Shown piece after piece: positions 1 through 9,588 of a DNA stretch of 52,211 nt. The stretch is from Elusimicrobia bacterium GWA2_62_23. Lineage in GTDB: Bacteria; Elusimicrobiota; Elusimicrobia; Elusimicrobiales; UBA9959. The notes under the pieces were generated by a model. The model was not told where the DNA came from. It searched no databases and worked only from the letters and a program-made list of their open reading frames with translations. Within the stretch, counting starts at the first letter, position 1, and the number at the start of each line of letters is the position of its first letter. The position numbers and the translations under genes were made by a program. Location: NCBI GenBank assembly GCA_001799635.1, contig MGTV01000002.1, positions 1 through 52,211 on the forward strand. Reading direction: 5' to 3'.

Positions 1-261
1 AGCCTTGAGCATTTTGGGGAAAGACAGGCGGTAGTAGATGTGCTGGCCCTCGCGGCGTGATAGCAGGACTCCCTTTTCCCGCAGGATGGTCAGCTGCTGG
101 GAAACATTGGGCTTGGGGATTTCCATTTCCCTTGTCAGGTCGCCGGCGGTTTTCTCGCCGGAGCGCAGCAGGTCGATGATCTCAAGGCGCTTGGCGTTGG
201 AGAGCACGGAGCAGACCTGCGCGTGCAGTTCATAGATGAGCTTGTTGTTTTTTGGCGTCAT
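1..261 (-). CDS. ArsR-family transcriptional regulator, partial (3' end outside window)
   Basis: The first 87 codons of a winged-helix repressor are visible, read leftwards off the window edge. The ATG at 261 follows a GGAGG five bases upstream. The recognition region is typical of ArsR: SNAKRLEIIDLLRSGEKTAG, then a DLTREM...NVSQQLTILREKGVL helix-turn-helix and a RREGQHIYYRL wing. Only one cysteine (C17) is present and the CVC metal-sensing motif of classical arsenic sensors is absent, so the ligand is unknown and it may not sense metal. A perfect palindrome lies immediately upstream (278-305), as expected for autoregulation. The C-terminus cannot be judged because it lies outside the window. 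Confidence 0.9.
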   Translation of the reverse strand, partial: MTPKNNKLIYELHAQVCSVLSNAKRLEIIDLLRSGEKTAGDLTREMEIPKPNVSQQLTILREKGVLLSRREGQHIYYRLSFPKMLKA

Positions 262-277
262 GGAGGCCTCCATTGGG

Positions 278-305
278 ATATTGTTGCGATATTGCGCAAC
301 AATAT
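278..305. promoter_or_regulatory. Palindromic operator candidate of the ArsR-family gene
   Basis: A perfect 11-bp inverted repeat, ATATTGTTGCG / CGCAACAATAT, is separated by 6 bp and sits 17 bases upstream of the ArsR-family start codon. ArsR-type dimers usually bind such AT-ended palindromes over their own promoter. The site also lies upstream of the divergent giant gene at 489, but about 180 bp away, so control of that gene is less likely. Confidence 0.7.
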
Positions 306-407
306 AGTAGTAATCCGCGGCCACCCTGTCAAGGGGCTGTTGGCTCCTGTTGGCTCCTTTGATGGCGAACCGGCGGGGAACCATGCGCGCGCGGTTGGTC
401 CGCGCGC

Positions 408-436
408 CGTTCCTGAGCAAACAGGGTAACTATAAT
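408..436 (+). promoter_or_regulatory. Candidate promoter of the first giant repeat-protein gene
   Basis: A consensus TATAAT lies at 431-436, about 50 bases before the likely ATG at 489. The hexamer 17 bp further upstream (CGTTCC) is a poor -35 element, so this is a weak call resting on the -10 box. Confidence 0.3.
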
Positions 437-488
437 GGGACTATAGCCTCATGGCGCGCGGCGTGTTTTAGTGTACTCTTGCATGTAC

Positions 489-3400
489 ATGCGCAAGTTT
501 ATTTCGCTCTGTATGCTGGCGGCGGCCCTGGCCGCCCCCAGTTGCGCCTCCGAGTTCGAGGTGGTGGACGTGTTGCGCGTAGACGGGGCGGCTCTCTTCC
601 ATAGTTCCGCTACCCTGGTCGCCCCCGATAGCGTAAAAGACCTCCTCTGGGTCTCCACTTCCGCGGTAACGCCGCACCTGTACGTCTCCAGCTCGGGCGC
701 CGTGGGCCTGGGTACCGCGGACCCGGCTGTAAGGCTGCACGTGGCGGGCACGGCCGGAGAAGCCGGCACCATCATGGCGGTGTCCACCGGCAGCACCAAC
801 CTGTTCTGGGTGGCCGGGGACGGCGCACATGCCGTGAAATTCTTTGGCGACGGCTCCGGGCTCACCAACCTCGCCGGCGCCGCCGACAACCTGGGCAACC
901 ACACGGCCACGCAGGCGCTGGACCTGGCCGGGTTTCCGGTGTTAGGTGTTTCCTCCTTGACCATGTCGGGCGCCGGCCTGCTCATCAGTTCCAGCATCTA
1001 TACGGGCGCCAGCGGCGTGTTCATCTCCACGGCGGGCTCCATAATGACCCAGGGCCTGGGTAACGGCAGCGCCTTGCCGGCTGCGCGCGGCCTGGGCGCC
1101 GTGGATCTGCAGACGGCCCGGAGCGCTACCGCGCACATAGCCGCAGGTCTTTACAGCGTGGTAAGCGGCGGTTCCGGCAACAGGGCCAGTAACACGAGCG
1201 CCGTGGTGAGCGGAGGTGATAATTGCACGGCCAGCGGCTACGCTTCCGTGGTGGGCGGCGGGCAGGGCAACTCCGCCAGCGGTTTGGTCGCTGTTGTTTC
1301 CGGAGGTCTCAACAATGCGGCTTCCGGCAATTCCGCCGTGGCTGGCGGCGGGAGATACAATGCTGTCAGCGGGGATTATGCCGCGATCCCCGGTGGTTAC
1401 GGGAACTTGGCCTCAGGGGCCTACTCCTTTGCCGCCGGTTTTGCTTCGTCTTCAACGGCTGCCGGAGCTTTCACCTGGGCGGATGCCCAGGGCGTCGGTG
1501 TGGACAACAAAAGCGCGAATCGCACCCTGTTCAAGAGCCGCGGCGGGTTCATGGTCACCGGCTCCACCAACACCGCGATGGCAGGCACGCTGGACCGCGG
1601 CGTGCTGCTCACTGGAGACGGCCTGGTAGGTATTTCCACCGGCGTTCCCTATGCCGCCCTGGACGTGGTGAGCACCGGTGCGGCGGCCGATCAGATGACG
1701 CAGATATGGCGCGACAGTGGAGGGGTGATAAAGGCCAGCATGAGCGCCACCGGCGTTATGATGGCCGCCCGTTTTGTGGGCGACGGCAGCGGCATAACTG
1801 GCCTGCCCGGCGGCGACAACCTTGGCAACCACACGGCCACGCAGACGCTTGCCGCCGGGTACGGCATAGCTGCCAGCACCATATCCGCCTCCACCTCCAC
1901 TTTCAGCGGCTTCATCAACGTTACCAGCACGGCCGGGTACGCGATGGGCGGCTCCACAATATTGCGTTCCAGCGCCGCGTACAGTACCTTTGTCGGCGCC
2001 GCCTCTGGCCGCATTGATGTCGGGGCGTGGAGCACCCACATCGGGGCCTCCGCAGGTTGGAATAGCTCCGGCTCAAGTAACTCCTATGTGGGGGCATGGG
2101 CAGGTGGCGGCACCACCGGCGGAAGCAATAACTCTGTCCTGGGGGCGGGAGCTGGGTACAACATCCGCAGCGGGAATAGTAACGTGTTGCTCGGCGCCCA
2201 GGCCGGTTACGGCGTGGGAGGGAACTGGTTTTCCAACGTTGTCGCGGCCGGCTACCGTGCAGGCTACGGACTTACCACCGGCGGGGATAATATCCTGATA
2301 GGCTGGCAGGCGGGGGATTCTATAACCAGCGGCTCCAGGAATATCGTCATCGGCTACGGCGAGGATGCAACCTCCCCGACCGCTTCGAATGAACTGAATA
2401 TCGGCGGCCTGCTTTACGGAAACCTTACCGCCGACACTGTGGGCGTGAACGTGAGCGTCCAACAGGCCGCGCTGGACGTGGTGAGCACCGGCACGGCCAG
2501 CAACGTCTACGCGCAGATCTGGCGCAACAGCATCGGCATAGTGGTGGCCAGCATGACCTCCACCGGTAGTCTGATGGCCAGCCGCTTTGTGGGCGACGGC
2601 TCGGGGCTCACCAACCTCGCCGGCGCCGGCGGTGGCGGCGACAGCCTGGGCACGCACGTGGCCACGCAGACGCTTAACATGGCGGCGTTCAACATCGTGG
2701 CGGTCAGTTCGGTGAATTTCCTGCCCAACGTGTTCCTGGCTTCGGCCGCGGCCGCCGACTACGGCGGCGTGTATGTGTCCAGCAACATCTATGTGGCAGG
2801 CAGGCTCTACGGCGACGGTTCCGGGCTTACCGGCATCGGCGGCACCCTGAGCGGCGGCCAGACGCCGCTTCTGCCCTACTGGACTTCGGCGAACGCTCTC
2901 GGCAATTCCAGCCTCTCTCAGGACTCCGGCGGCCTGACCGTCATAGGCTCCAGTTTCTCCGTGCAGGGGGCGTTTGGCGTGGGGGGGGGCACCCTCGCCG
3001 TAAATAACGCCAGGGTCGGCATTGGTACCGTTTCTCCGGCCTATCCCCTGGACCTTCTAAACGCGGGCGTCCCGCAGGCCAGGGTCGGCTATAGCGTCAA
3101 TAAGTATACTACGCTCCAGACGGACTCCGGGGGACACACGCGCATTATAGGCAACAACAACGGCAATACCAACGAAGTCCACCTTTTCAATTCAGGCGGG
3201 GCGGGGTATATCCGCTTTCTCTCCAACGGCGGCTATGAACGGCTGCGCATAACCGACTCCGGAGATGTCGGGATAAGCACTAACGCCCCGGCTTACCGCC
3301 TGCACGTGTCCAGCGGCGCTGGGGAGACGGGCACCGTAATGGCCGTTTCCACCGGCGCCAGCAACCTGTTCTGGGTGGCCGGTGACGGCGCCCACGCCGT

Positions 3401-6400
3401 AAAATTCTTTGGCGACGGCTCGGGGCTCACCAACCTTGCCGGCGCCGCCGACAACCTCGGCAACCACACGGCCACGGAAGTGCTGAAAATGGGGGCCTAC
3501 GGCGTTAACACCTCCAGCGACATCACCGCCGCGCGCTACCAGATAAACGGGAGCACGGTGCTGGCGGTGTTGCAGGGGGCAGGCAATATAGGGGTCGGAT
3601 TTAACGTAGGGGTTTTAGGCTCAAATAACTCCTCCTTTGGACACGACGCAGGCAAGGTCAACACTGGGGGAGATAATACTTTTATAGGTCGTGGTGCTGG
3701 CGAGAGCAACACTTCCTCGACCCGCAACTCTTTCCTCGGCTCCTACACTGGTAATTCCAACACCCTCGGTTCCTATAACTCGTATCTTGGAAGCGGCGCG
3801 GGTCAAATGAACACTACAGGTATGAGCAACTCCGTGGTGGGTTATAATGCCTCTAGATGGAGCCAGGTCGGCTCCGGCAACGCGGTAGTGGGAAACGAGG
3901 CCGGCCTCGGCTCTTCCGGTAACTCCTACTCAAGCGCGACTCTAATGGGTTACCGAGCCGGTTATGGGTTACTTACCGGCTCAGATAATATCTTCCTAGG
4001 CTGGCAGGCCGGTTACAGCGTTACCGTCGGTACTGGGAATATTGTAATCGGATACAATAAAGATACTTCCGCCCCGGCCGCCTCGAACGAGCTTAATATC
4101 GGCGGGGTGCTTTACGGAGACCTCTCCGCTAAGACCATCGGCATCTCCACGCGCGCGCCGCAGGCGGCGCTGGATATAGTCTCCACCGGCACGGCTAACA
4201 CGCAGTTCGCCCAGATCTGGCGCGACGGCGGCGGCGTCATCAAGGCCAGTATGAGCGCCACCGGCGTGATGATGGCCACAAAGTTCGTGGGCGACGGTTC
4301 CGGCATAACCGGCCTCCCGGGCGGCGACAATCTGGGCAACCACACGGCCACGCAGGACCTGCTGCTGGCCGGCAACGATATCTACAATGCCAGCACCATA
4401 ACCGCCACGGGGAATATCACCGCCGCGCGCTACCAGATAAACGGCAGCACGGTGCTGGCCTTGTCCGGGGGGAACAGTTTGAACGTGGGTATTGAGGCCG
4501 GTCTGACGAACACGGGGAGCAGCGGCGTTTTCCTCGGTTATCAGGCCGGGTATCAGAACATCGGGCAAGCAAATACTTTCGCGGGGTATAACGCGGGTTA
4601 CGTAAACTCCTCCGGTCAGGGCAACACTTTCGTCGGCAGTAATGCGGGGCAACTCAACTCAGTTGCGTCCAATAATTCTATTGTTGGTTATGCCGCCGGG
4701 TATCTCGGTTCCACGGGAGACAATAACGCCATAATGGGCGCGTATGCGAGTTACGGCAATAAAACAGGTTCCGCCAACGCTATATTCGGTGAAGAGGCCG
4801 GCCGCGGCGTGGCCAACAACTCTTTTTCAAGCTCGACCATAGTGGGATATAAAGCCGGCTTCGGCCTGACCACCGGCAGCGATAATATCCTGCTGGGCTG
4901 GCAGGCGGGCGACGCGCTTACCACCGGCACGCGCAATATTATCGTCGGTTATGACCAGGACACGTCTGCGCCGTCGGCCTCCAACGAACTGAATATCGGC
5001 GGGGTGCTTTACGGCAATCTCTCCGCCAAGACCATCGGCATAAGCACCCGCGCGCCGCAGGCCGCCTTAGATGTGGTCTCCACCGGCACGGCCAGCAACG
5101 TTTACGCGCAAATCTGGCGCGACAGCACCGGGCTGGTGGTGGCCAGCATGACGGCCACCGGCGTGCTGTACCCGGCCATAAGCGGCGCGGACGACACCAA
5201 GGTGGCCAAGACCGGCGACACCATGACCGGGCAGCTCACGCTGGCGGGCTCCACGCTCACTGTAACCGGCAGCGCCTTCAGCGTGGGCGGTTCCACGCTG
5301 AGCGTGGTTTACGGCAATGTGGGCATCGGCACGGCCAGCCCCGACTCTGAGCTTGCGGTGCAGGCTTCCCCCGGGCAGGACGGCGTGAATGTCACGCTGA
5401 AGAACGACCTCGGAGTCAGTGAGGCGCGGCTCAGCTCCTGGAAATCGGTGGGCGGCAGGCTGGACTTCGAGGTTGGCGCGATAGGCGCCGCGGACATGAC
5501 CATACTGCCCGGCGGCAGCGTGGGCATCGGCACGGCCTCCCCGGCGTACCGGTTGGTGGTTTCAAGCGCCGCCGGCGAGGCTGGCAACATGCTTGTGGTC
5601 TCTACCGGCACCTCTAACGTTATCCGCATGACCGGCGCCGGGGAGGTCTACGCCAACAAATTCTTCGGCGACGGCTCGGGGCTCACCGGCATCTCAGGCG
5701 ACAACCTGGGCAACCACACGGCCACGCAGGCGCTGAACATGGCGGCCAAAGCCGTAATAAACGTTTCTTCGCTTACCGTGAACGCGCCCACCAGCATACC
5801 GGACGCGCTCTGGGTGTCCACTTCCTCCGTTTCTCCCCATCTGTACGTGTCTACGGGCGGCAGGGTAGGCATAGGGACGGCCGCGCCGGCCTCCGCGCTC
5901 CACATAGTTTCCGGGTCGGTCCAGCTGGACGACGGCGACGGCGACGGCATCAAATTCGCCGGCGGCGCCAGGGTCGGGATGGACAACAACGGGCAGAACC
6001 TCACCCTAGAAACCGGCCCTACCAACCTCAGGATCATGAACAATGCCGCCACCGACACGATACTGTACGTGACCAACTCCGGCAAAGTCGGTATCGGGGA
6101 GTATTCTCCGGTTGCAAAATTGGAGGTTCTGGAGAATAATACCGCGCAGCAGTACAGCGTGAAGGTGGGGACAAACTCCACGGCGTATCACCTGGTGGTC
6201 TCGACCGCGGGTAAAGTAGGCATAGGTACGGCAAGCCCGGGCGCCAGGCTGGAAGTGGCGGGGCAGGTTAAAATAACCGGCGGCACCCCCGGCTCGGGCA
6301 AGGTGCTTACCTCGGATGCGGACGGCCTGGCCACGTGGGGGACGGCGTCAGGCGACAACCTGGGCAACCACACGGCTACGCAGACGCTTAACCTGGCGGC

Positions 6401-7487
6401 GTTCCCGGTGATTAATGTTTCCTCTATAGCCATGCTGGGCGACGGGTTACGCATCAGCACCAGTATTTATCCCGGCGCCAGCGGCGTGTTCATTTCCGCG
6501 GCGGGCGCCATCTACACGCTCGGCCTTGGCAACGGCACGGCTTATCCCAATGCCAGGGGCGCCGGCGCGGTTGACCTGCAGACCTACCGTGATGACGCCG
6601 CGCAGGTGGCTTCAGGCTCCAACTCGGGCGTCCTTGGCGGTGTCAGCAATACGGCCGCCGGAGACTATTCCGCAGTAGCCGGCGGCGGTTCCAACAGCGC
6701 CGCCGGCATGTACGCCGCGGTAGGAGGCGGCGACAGCAACGCCGCAAATGGCGACCATTCCACTGTTTCCGGAGGCACTTTCAACACCGCCGGCGGCGCC
6801 AAGGCCACGGTCGCCGGAGGCGACAACAATACGGTGGGCGGAGGCTTTTCCGTGGTTTCCGGCGGGTCCGGCAATACAGCGGCTTACGCTGCCACGGTGC
6901 CGGGAGGTTTTTCGAATACGGCCGGCGGCAATTTCTCCTTTGCGGCCGGGTTCGCCTCATCCGCCACCGCCGCCGGGACATTTGTGTGGAGCGACTCACA
7001 GGGGCAGGTAACCCGCAACGATGTAGCCGACCGCACGCTGTTCAAGAACGCCGGCGGGTTCATGGTCACCGGTTCCACCAATACCACCATGGCCGGCACG
7101 CTGAACCGCGGCGTGCTGATAACCGGCAACGGGCTGGTAGGCATTTCCACTGGGGTCCCATATGCCGCGCTGGACGTGGTGAGCACCGGTACGGCCGTTA
7201 ACCAGATGGCGCAGCTCTGGCGCGACGGCGGCGGCACCATAGTTTCGTCCATGAGCGCCACGGGCACCCTGATGGCCGCCAAGTTTGTGGGCGACGGCGC
7301 GGCCCTTACCAATATTTCCGCCAACGCCGGCGTTTATACCCTGGCGCAGATGGAAACGCTGGCCCCGGCCGCGGCGGGGCGCCTGATAAGCGTGTCCAAC
7401 GCTTCCGCCCCGTACAGTTACTGCGTGTCCACGGGTACGGCGGCAGGGGCCTGGGTACTGTTGAACCAGACGCTGCATTGCCGGTAG
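489..7487 (+). CDS. Giant secreted mosaic protein with YadA-head-like beta-roll repeats
   Basis: About 2,332 residues from ATG 489; in-frame ATG 483 and GTG 471 are alternatives and none has a clear ribosome site. An N-terminal signal peptide (MRKFISLCMLAAALAAPSCA) indicates export. The body alternates several module types: YadA-head-like repeats of the form N-x-A-S-G-x-x-A-V-V-S-G-G (about nt 1150-1450 and 6600-6950), a second beta-roll type with NTFIG..AG units (about 1985-2360, 3610-4050, 4490-4960), and linkers bearing FVGDGSG, GDNLGNHTATQ, AALDVVSTG and VGIGTASP. Such modules occur in phage tail-fibre-like and trimeric adhesin-like surface proteins. No S74 endosialidase chaperone, YadA anchor or sorting domain is visible at the C-terminus. 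A role in surface adhesion or sheath formation is inferred. Confidence 0.85.
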   Translation: MRKFISLCMLAAALAAPSCASEFEVVDVLRVDGAALFHSSATLVAPDSVKDLLWVSTSAVTPHLYVSSSGAVGLGTADPAVRLHVAGTAGEAGTIMAVSTGSTNLFWVAGDGAHAVKFFGDGSGLTNLAGAADNLGNHTATQALDLAGFPVLGVSSLTMSGAGLLISSSIYTGASGVFISTAGSIMTQGLGNGSALPAARGLGAVDLQTARSATAHIAAGLYSVVSGGSGNRASNTSAVVSGGDNCTASGYASVVGGGQGNSASGLVAVVSGGLNNAASGNSAVAGGGRYNAVSGDYAAIPGGYGNLASGAYSFAAGFASSSTAAGAFTWADAQGVGVDNKSANRTLFKSRGGFMVTGSTNTAMAGTLDRGVLLTGDGLVGISTGVPYAALDVVSTGAAADQMTQIWRDSGGVIKASMSATGVMMAARFVGDGSGITGLPGGDNLGNHTATQTLAAGYGIAASTISASTSTFSGFINVTSTAGYAMGGSTILRSSAAYSTFVGAASGRIDVGAWSTHIGASAGWNSSGSSNSYVGAWAGGGTTGGSNNSVLGAGAGYNIRSGNSNVLLGAQAGYGVGGNWFSNVVAAGYRAGYGLTTGGDNILIGWQAGDSITSGSRNIVIGYGEDATSPTASNELNIGGLLYGNLTADTVGVNVSVQQAALDVVSTGTASNVYAQIWRNSIGIVVASMTSTGSLMASRFVGDGSGLTNLAGAGGGGDSLGTHVATQTLNMAAFNIVAVSSVNFLPNVFLASAAAADYGGVYVSSNIYVAGRLYGDGSGLTGIGGTLSGGQTPLLPYWTSANALGNSSLSQDSGGLTVIGSSFSVQGAFGVGGGTLAVNNARVGIGTVSPAYPLDLLNAGVPQARVGYSVNKYTTLQTDSGGHTRIIGNNNGNTNEVHLFNSGGAGYIRFLSNGGYERLRITDSGDVGISTNAPAYRLHVSSGAGETGTVMAVSTGASNLFWVAGDGAHAVKFFGDGSGLTNLAGAADNLGNHTATEVLKMGAYGVNTSSDITAARYQINGSTVLAVLQGAGNIGVGFNVGVLGSNNSSFGHDAGKVNTGGDNTFIGRGAGESNTSSTRNSFLGSYTGNSNTLGSYNSYLGSGAGQMNTTGMSNSVVGYNASRWSQVGSGNAVVGNEAGLGSSGNSYSSATLMGYRAGYGLLTGSDNIFLGWQAGYSVTVGTGNIVIGYNKDTSAPAASNELNIGGVLYGDLSAKTIGISTRAPQAALDIVSTGTANTQFAQIWRDGGGVIKASMSATGVMMATKFVGDGSGITGLPGGDNLGNHTATQDLLLAGNDIYNASTITATGNITAARYQINGSTVLALSGGNSLNVGIEAGLTNTGSSGVFLGYQAGYQNIGQANTFAGYNAGYVNSSGQGNTFVGSNAGQLNSVASNNSIVGYAAGYLGSTGDNNAIMGAYASYGNKTGSANAIFGEEAGRGVANNSFSSSTIVGYKAGFGLTTGSDNILLGWQAGDALTTGTRNIIVGYDQDTSAPSASNELNIGGVLYGNLSAKTIGISTRAPQAALDVVSTGTASNVYAQIWRDSTGLVVASMTATGVLYPAISGADDTKVAKTGDTMTGQLTLAGSTLTVTGSAFSVGGSTLSVVYGNVGIGTASPDSELAVQASPGQDGVNVTLKNDLGVSEARLSSWKSVGGRLDFEVGAIGAADMTILPGGSVGIGTASPAYRLVVSSAAGEAGNMLVVSTGTSNVIRMTGAGEVYANKFFGDGSGLTGISGDNLGNHTATQALNMAAKAVINVSSLTVNAPTSIPDALWVSTSSVSPHLYVSTGGRVGIGTAAPASALHIVSGSVQLDDGDGDGIKFAGGARVGMDNNGQNLTLETGPTNLRIMNNAATDTILYVTNSGKVGIGEYSPVAKLEVLENNTAQQYSVKVGTNSTAYHLVVSTAGKVGIGTASPGARLEVAGQVKITGGTPGSGKVLTSDADGLATWGTASGDNLGNHTATQTLNLAAFPVINVSSIAMLGDGLRISTSIYPGASGVFISAAGAIYTLGLGNGTAYPNARGAGAVDLQTYRDDAAQVASGSNSGVLGGVSNTAAGDYSAVAGGGSNSAAGMYAAVGGGDSNAANGDHSTVSGGTFNTAGGAKATVAGGDNNTVGGGFSVVSGGSGNTAAYAATVPGGFSNTAGGNFSFAAGFASSATAAGTFVWSDSQGQVTRNDVADRTLFKNAGGFMVTGSTNTTMAGTLNRGVLITGNGLVGISTGVPYAALDVVSTGTAVNQMAQLWRDGGGTIVSSMSATGTLMAAKFVGDGAALTNISANAGVYTLAQMETLAPAAAGRLISVSNASAPYSYCVSTGTAAGAWVLLNQTLHCR

Positions 7488-7517
7488 CGCCGGAGGTTTC
7501 CATTTGCCGGAGGACTT

Positions 7518-7706
7518 GTGAGAATACTTGTAGCCGAAGACGACGATGCCCTGCGCTCGCTGCTGCCGGATTTTCTAGGCGGGCTGGGGCACGCCGTTAA
7601 AGGCGCGGAGAACGGAATGGAGCCTGTGAAAATGGCGCTTGCCGAACGCCCTCATGCGGTGGTGACCGACCTGCATATGCCGGAGCTGGCCGGCGGCCCG
7701 GTATGA
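7518..7706 (+). CDS. Truncated response-regulator receiver domain (N-terminal half)
   Basis: A 62-residue product matching only the first half of a CheY-like receiver: ILVAEDDD acidic pocket (D8, D9), alpha1-beta2, and the phospho-acceptor aspartate D51 in VVTDLHMPELAGG. It stops just after the beta3 loop. The switch Thr/Ser and conserved Lys on beta4-beta5 are missing, so normal phosphorelay output is unlikely. Its stop overlaps the start of the downstream kinase gene by four bases (ATGA), so it is translationally coupled and may be kept for that reason. It could be a decaying gene, or a mini-receiver acting as phosphate sink or inhibitor; decay is the simpler reading. Confidence 0.7.
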   Translation: MRILVAEDDDALRSLLPDFLGGLGHAVKGAENGMEPVKMALAERPHAVVTDLHMPELAGGPV

Positions 7707-9112
7707 AGACCAGTTCCCGCCTGCGCCTGATCGTTCTGGCGGCTTCGCTGTCGCCGCTGCTGGTTTTTTTTGCCTGCGCGGCTGCCGGGAGGCCCTGGTT
7801 CCCGCACGCGGCTGTGTTGGCGGCCGCCGCCGCCCTGGCGGTCTCCCTGCTCGCCGCGGAGGCGGCCGTAACGGGCCTGGCCGGCCCCATGGCCTCCCTG
7901 GCCTCCGGGATCAGGCGCTTTATTGCCGCGGACTACAAACTGGAGGCCGTCCTTCCCCAGGCGGGCTGGCCCGAAGCCGGCGCGCTTATTTCCGCGGTGA
8001 ACCGGCTGATGCTGGAACTGGGAGCTTACCGCGCCTTCCACTTGAACCAGGTGGTGGAGGAACGGGCGAAGGCGCAGGCGCTGCTGGACACCATCGGCGA
8101 CGCCGTCCTGCTTCTGGACGACAGGAACAGGCTTATCTGTTCGAACGCGTTCGCGCTCAGGCTGCTGGGGATCCGCAAGGCGGAGCCCGAACTGGAGTTG
8201 TGCGCCCTGGTAAGACGGAAAGACTTTCTTCCGGTTCTGGCCAGGATAGCGGCGTCGGAGGAGAACTACCTTAAGATGGACGTGGACGTGCCGGGCGCGG
8301 AGGAGGAATACGCGGTAACCAGGAATTTCCGGGTGACTTCCAGGAGATTCCGCCTGGCCGGCCTGGCGCGCCCCGGCCGCGTAGTAGTGATCCGCGACGT
8401 GACCGTGGACCGGGAAATAGAAAGCGCGCGGGAGACGTTTTTTCATATGATAACCCACGACATGCGCGCCCCGGTGACCAGTATACAGGGGTATACGCAG
8501 CTCCTTACGGAAATAGTCCCGCAGTCGCCCGCGGTGGAGAGGTGCCTGCTGCCCATCATGCGTTCGGCCAGGCGCCTGAACGGCATGATAGAAGATATCC
8601 TCAACACTATAAAACTGGAGCGCGGGGAACTGAAATTAAAAGCCGACGGCATCGACGCCGGGGCTTTGTGCGACGCCGTATTCGAGGTCCATGAACCGCT
8701 GGCCGCGGCCAAGAGGATCAAACTTTCCGCCGCTCCCCTGCCGGCAAAGATCCGGTTCCGCGGGGATGCGGCCCTGCTGGAGCGGGTTCTTGTGAATCTG
8801 GTCGGAAATTCCCTGAAGTTCACTCCGGCCGGCGGCAACGTAGCGCTCTCCTGCCGCGCGGTTGCCGGGGAAGCGCTCTTTACCGTAGAGGACGACGGCC
8901 CGGGCATTCCGCGCGAGAAGCGCGAGGAGATCTTTGAGAAATATTCCCAGTTGGAGGAGCATAAGCATATGGGGCTGGGGCTGGGCCTGGCCATGTGCAG
9001 GCTGGCGGTGCAAGCGCACAACGGCCGGATCTGGGTGGAGTCGGAAGAGGGAAAGGGGAGCCGGTTCATGTTCGTGGTGCCGCTCACGGCTTCCGGAAAA
9101 GGAACGGAGTAG
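7703..9112 (+). CDS. Membrane PAS-domain sensor histidine kinase
   Basis: A 469-residue kinase. Two hydrophobic segments near the N-terminus (about residues 9-28 and 36-60) anchor it in the inner membrane with little periplasmic loop. A PAS-like domain follows (ALLDTIGDAVLLLDDRNRLI, about residues 125-215). The HisKA domain carries THDMRAPVTSIQGY with phospho-acceptor His252. The ATPase domain shows the N box (LVNLVGNSLKFTP), G1 (EDDGPGIP), F box (EIFEKYSQLE) and G2 (GLGLGLAMC). It overlaps the half-receiver gene by 4 bp and ends 2 bp before a complete receiver gene, so kinase and regulator probably form a two-component pair. Their position between two giant surface-protein genes suggests, but does not prove, control of those genes. 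Confidence 0.93.
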   Translation: MKTSSRLRLIVLAASLSPLLVFFACAAAGRPWFPHAAVLAAAAALAVSLLAAEAAVTGLAGPMASLASGIRRFIAADYKLEAVLPQAGWPEAGALISAVNRLMLELGAYRAFHLNQVVEERAKAQALLDTIGDAVLLLDDRNRLICSNAFALRLLGIRKAEPELELCALVRRKDFLPVLARIAASEENYLKMDVDVPGAEEEYAVTRNFRVTSRRFRLAGLARPGRVVVIRDVTVDREIESARETFFHMITHDMRAPVTSIQGYTQLLTEIVPQSPAVERCLLPIMRSARRLNGMIEDILNTIKLERGELKLKADGIDAGALCDAVFEVHEPLAAAKRIKLSAAPLPAKIRFRGDAALLERVLVNLVGNSLKFTPAGGNVALSCRAVAGEALFTVEDDGPGIPREKREEIFEKYSQLEEHKHMGLGLGLAMCRLAVQAHNGRIWVESEEGKGSRFMFVVPLTASGKGTE

Positions 9113-9114
9113 GC

Positions 9115-9507
9115 ATGGCCAATATACTTATAGTGGACGACGAACCAAGCATACGCGAGCTCTTCCGGTACGTCTTTGAGGAAGCCGGGCACGCCGTGGC
9201 GCTGGCCGGCAACGGCAGCGAGGCGCTGGCGCTGCTGCAGGAGGAACTCCCGGAGTTCATCCTGCTCGACGTGGCCATGCCGGTGATGTCGGGAAGGGAA
9301 TTTGTGGGAGAGCTTGCCCGCCTGGGGGCGCGGGACGGGCGCTTCCGCGGGATCCCTTTTGTGGTGATGACCGGGGAGAATTATCTGGACAAAGAGTTGA
9401 ACGAGGTCTTTACCTCCGCCGCTGGCTTCGTCTGTTTCTTCCCTAAAATGATACCCCCGGATGAAGTGCTGCGCAAAGCGGAGGGCATCCTTCTTGCCCG
9501 CGGTTAA
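9115..9507 (+). CDS. Single-domain response regulator (CheY-like receiver)
   Basis: A 130-residue stand-alone receiver starting at ATG 9115, two bases after the kinase stop. An in-frame upstream extension would run inside the kinase gene and is rejected. All receiver residues are present: D8/D9 acidic pocket, phospho-acceptor D52 (LLDVAMPVMSG), switch T86 (VVMTGEN) and K111 (FFPKM). There is no DNA-binding or enzymatic output domain, so it must act through protein contact or within a phosphorelay. The likely phosphodonor is the PAS kinase encoded immediately upstream. Confidence 0.92.
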   Translation: MANILIVDDEPSIRELFRYVFEEAGHAVALAGNGSEALALLQEELPEFILLDVAMPVMSGREFVGELARLGARDGRFRGIPFVVMTGENYLDKELNEVFTSAAGFVCFFPKMIPPDEVLRKAEGILLARG

Positions 9508-9588
9508 GGAACCCTTTGCGCCGTTCCCGGGCGAACCGGGCGGCCGCAATGCCGCCGGGGCCTTACGGGGCGCGGGGAGTTGTAAACT

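Noticed and set aside
489-7487. Prophage tail-fibre locus
   Set aside because: The modules resemble tail fibres, but no capsid, terminase, tail, lysis or integrase genes occur in the window and the genes carry signal peptides.
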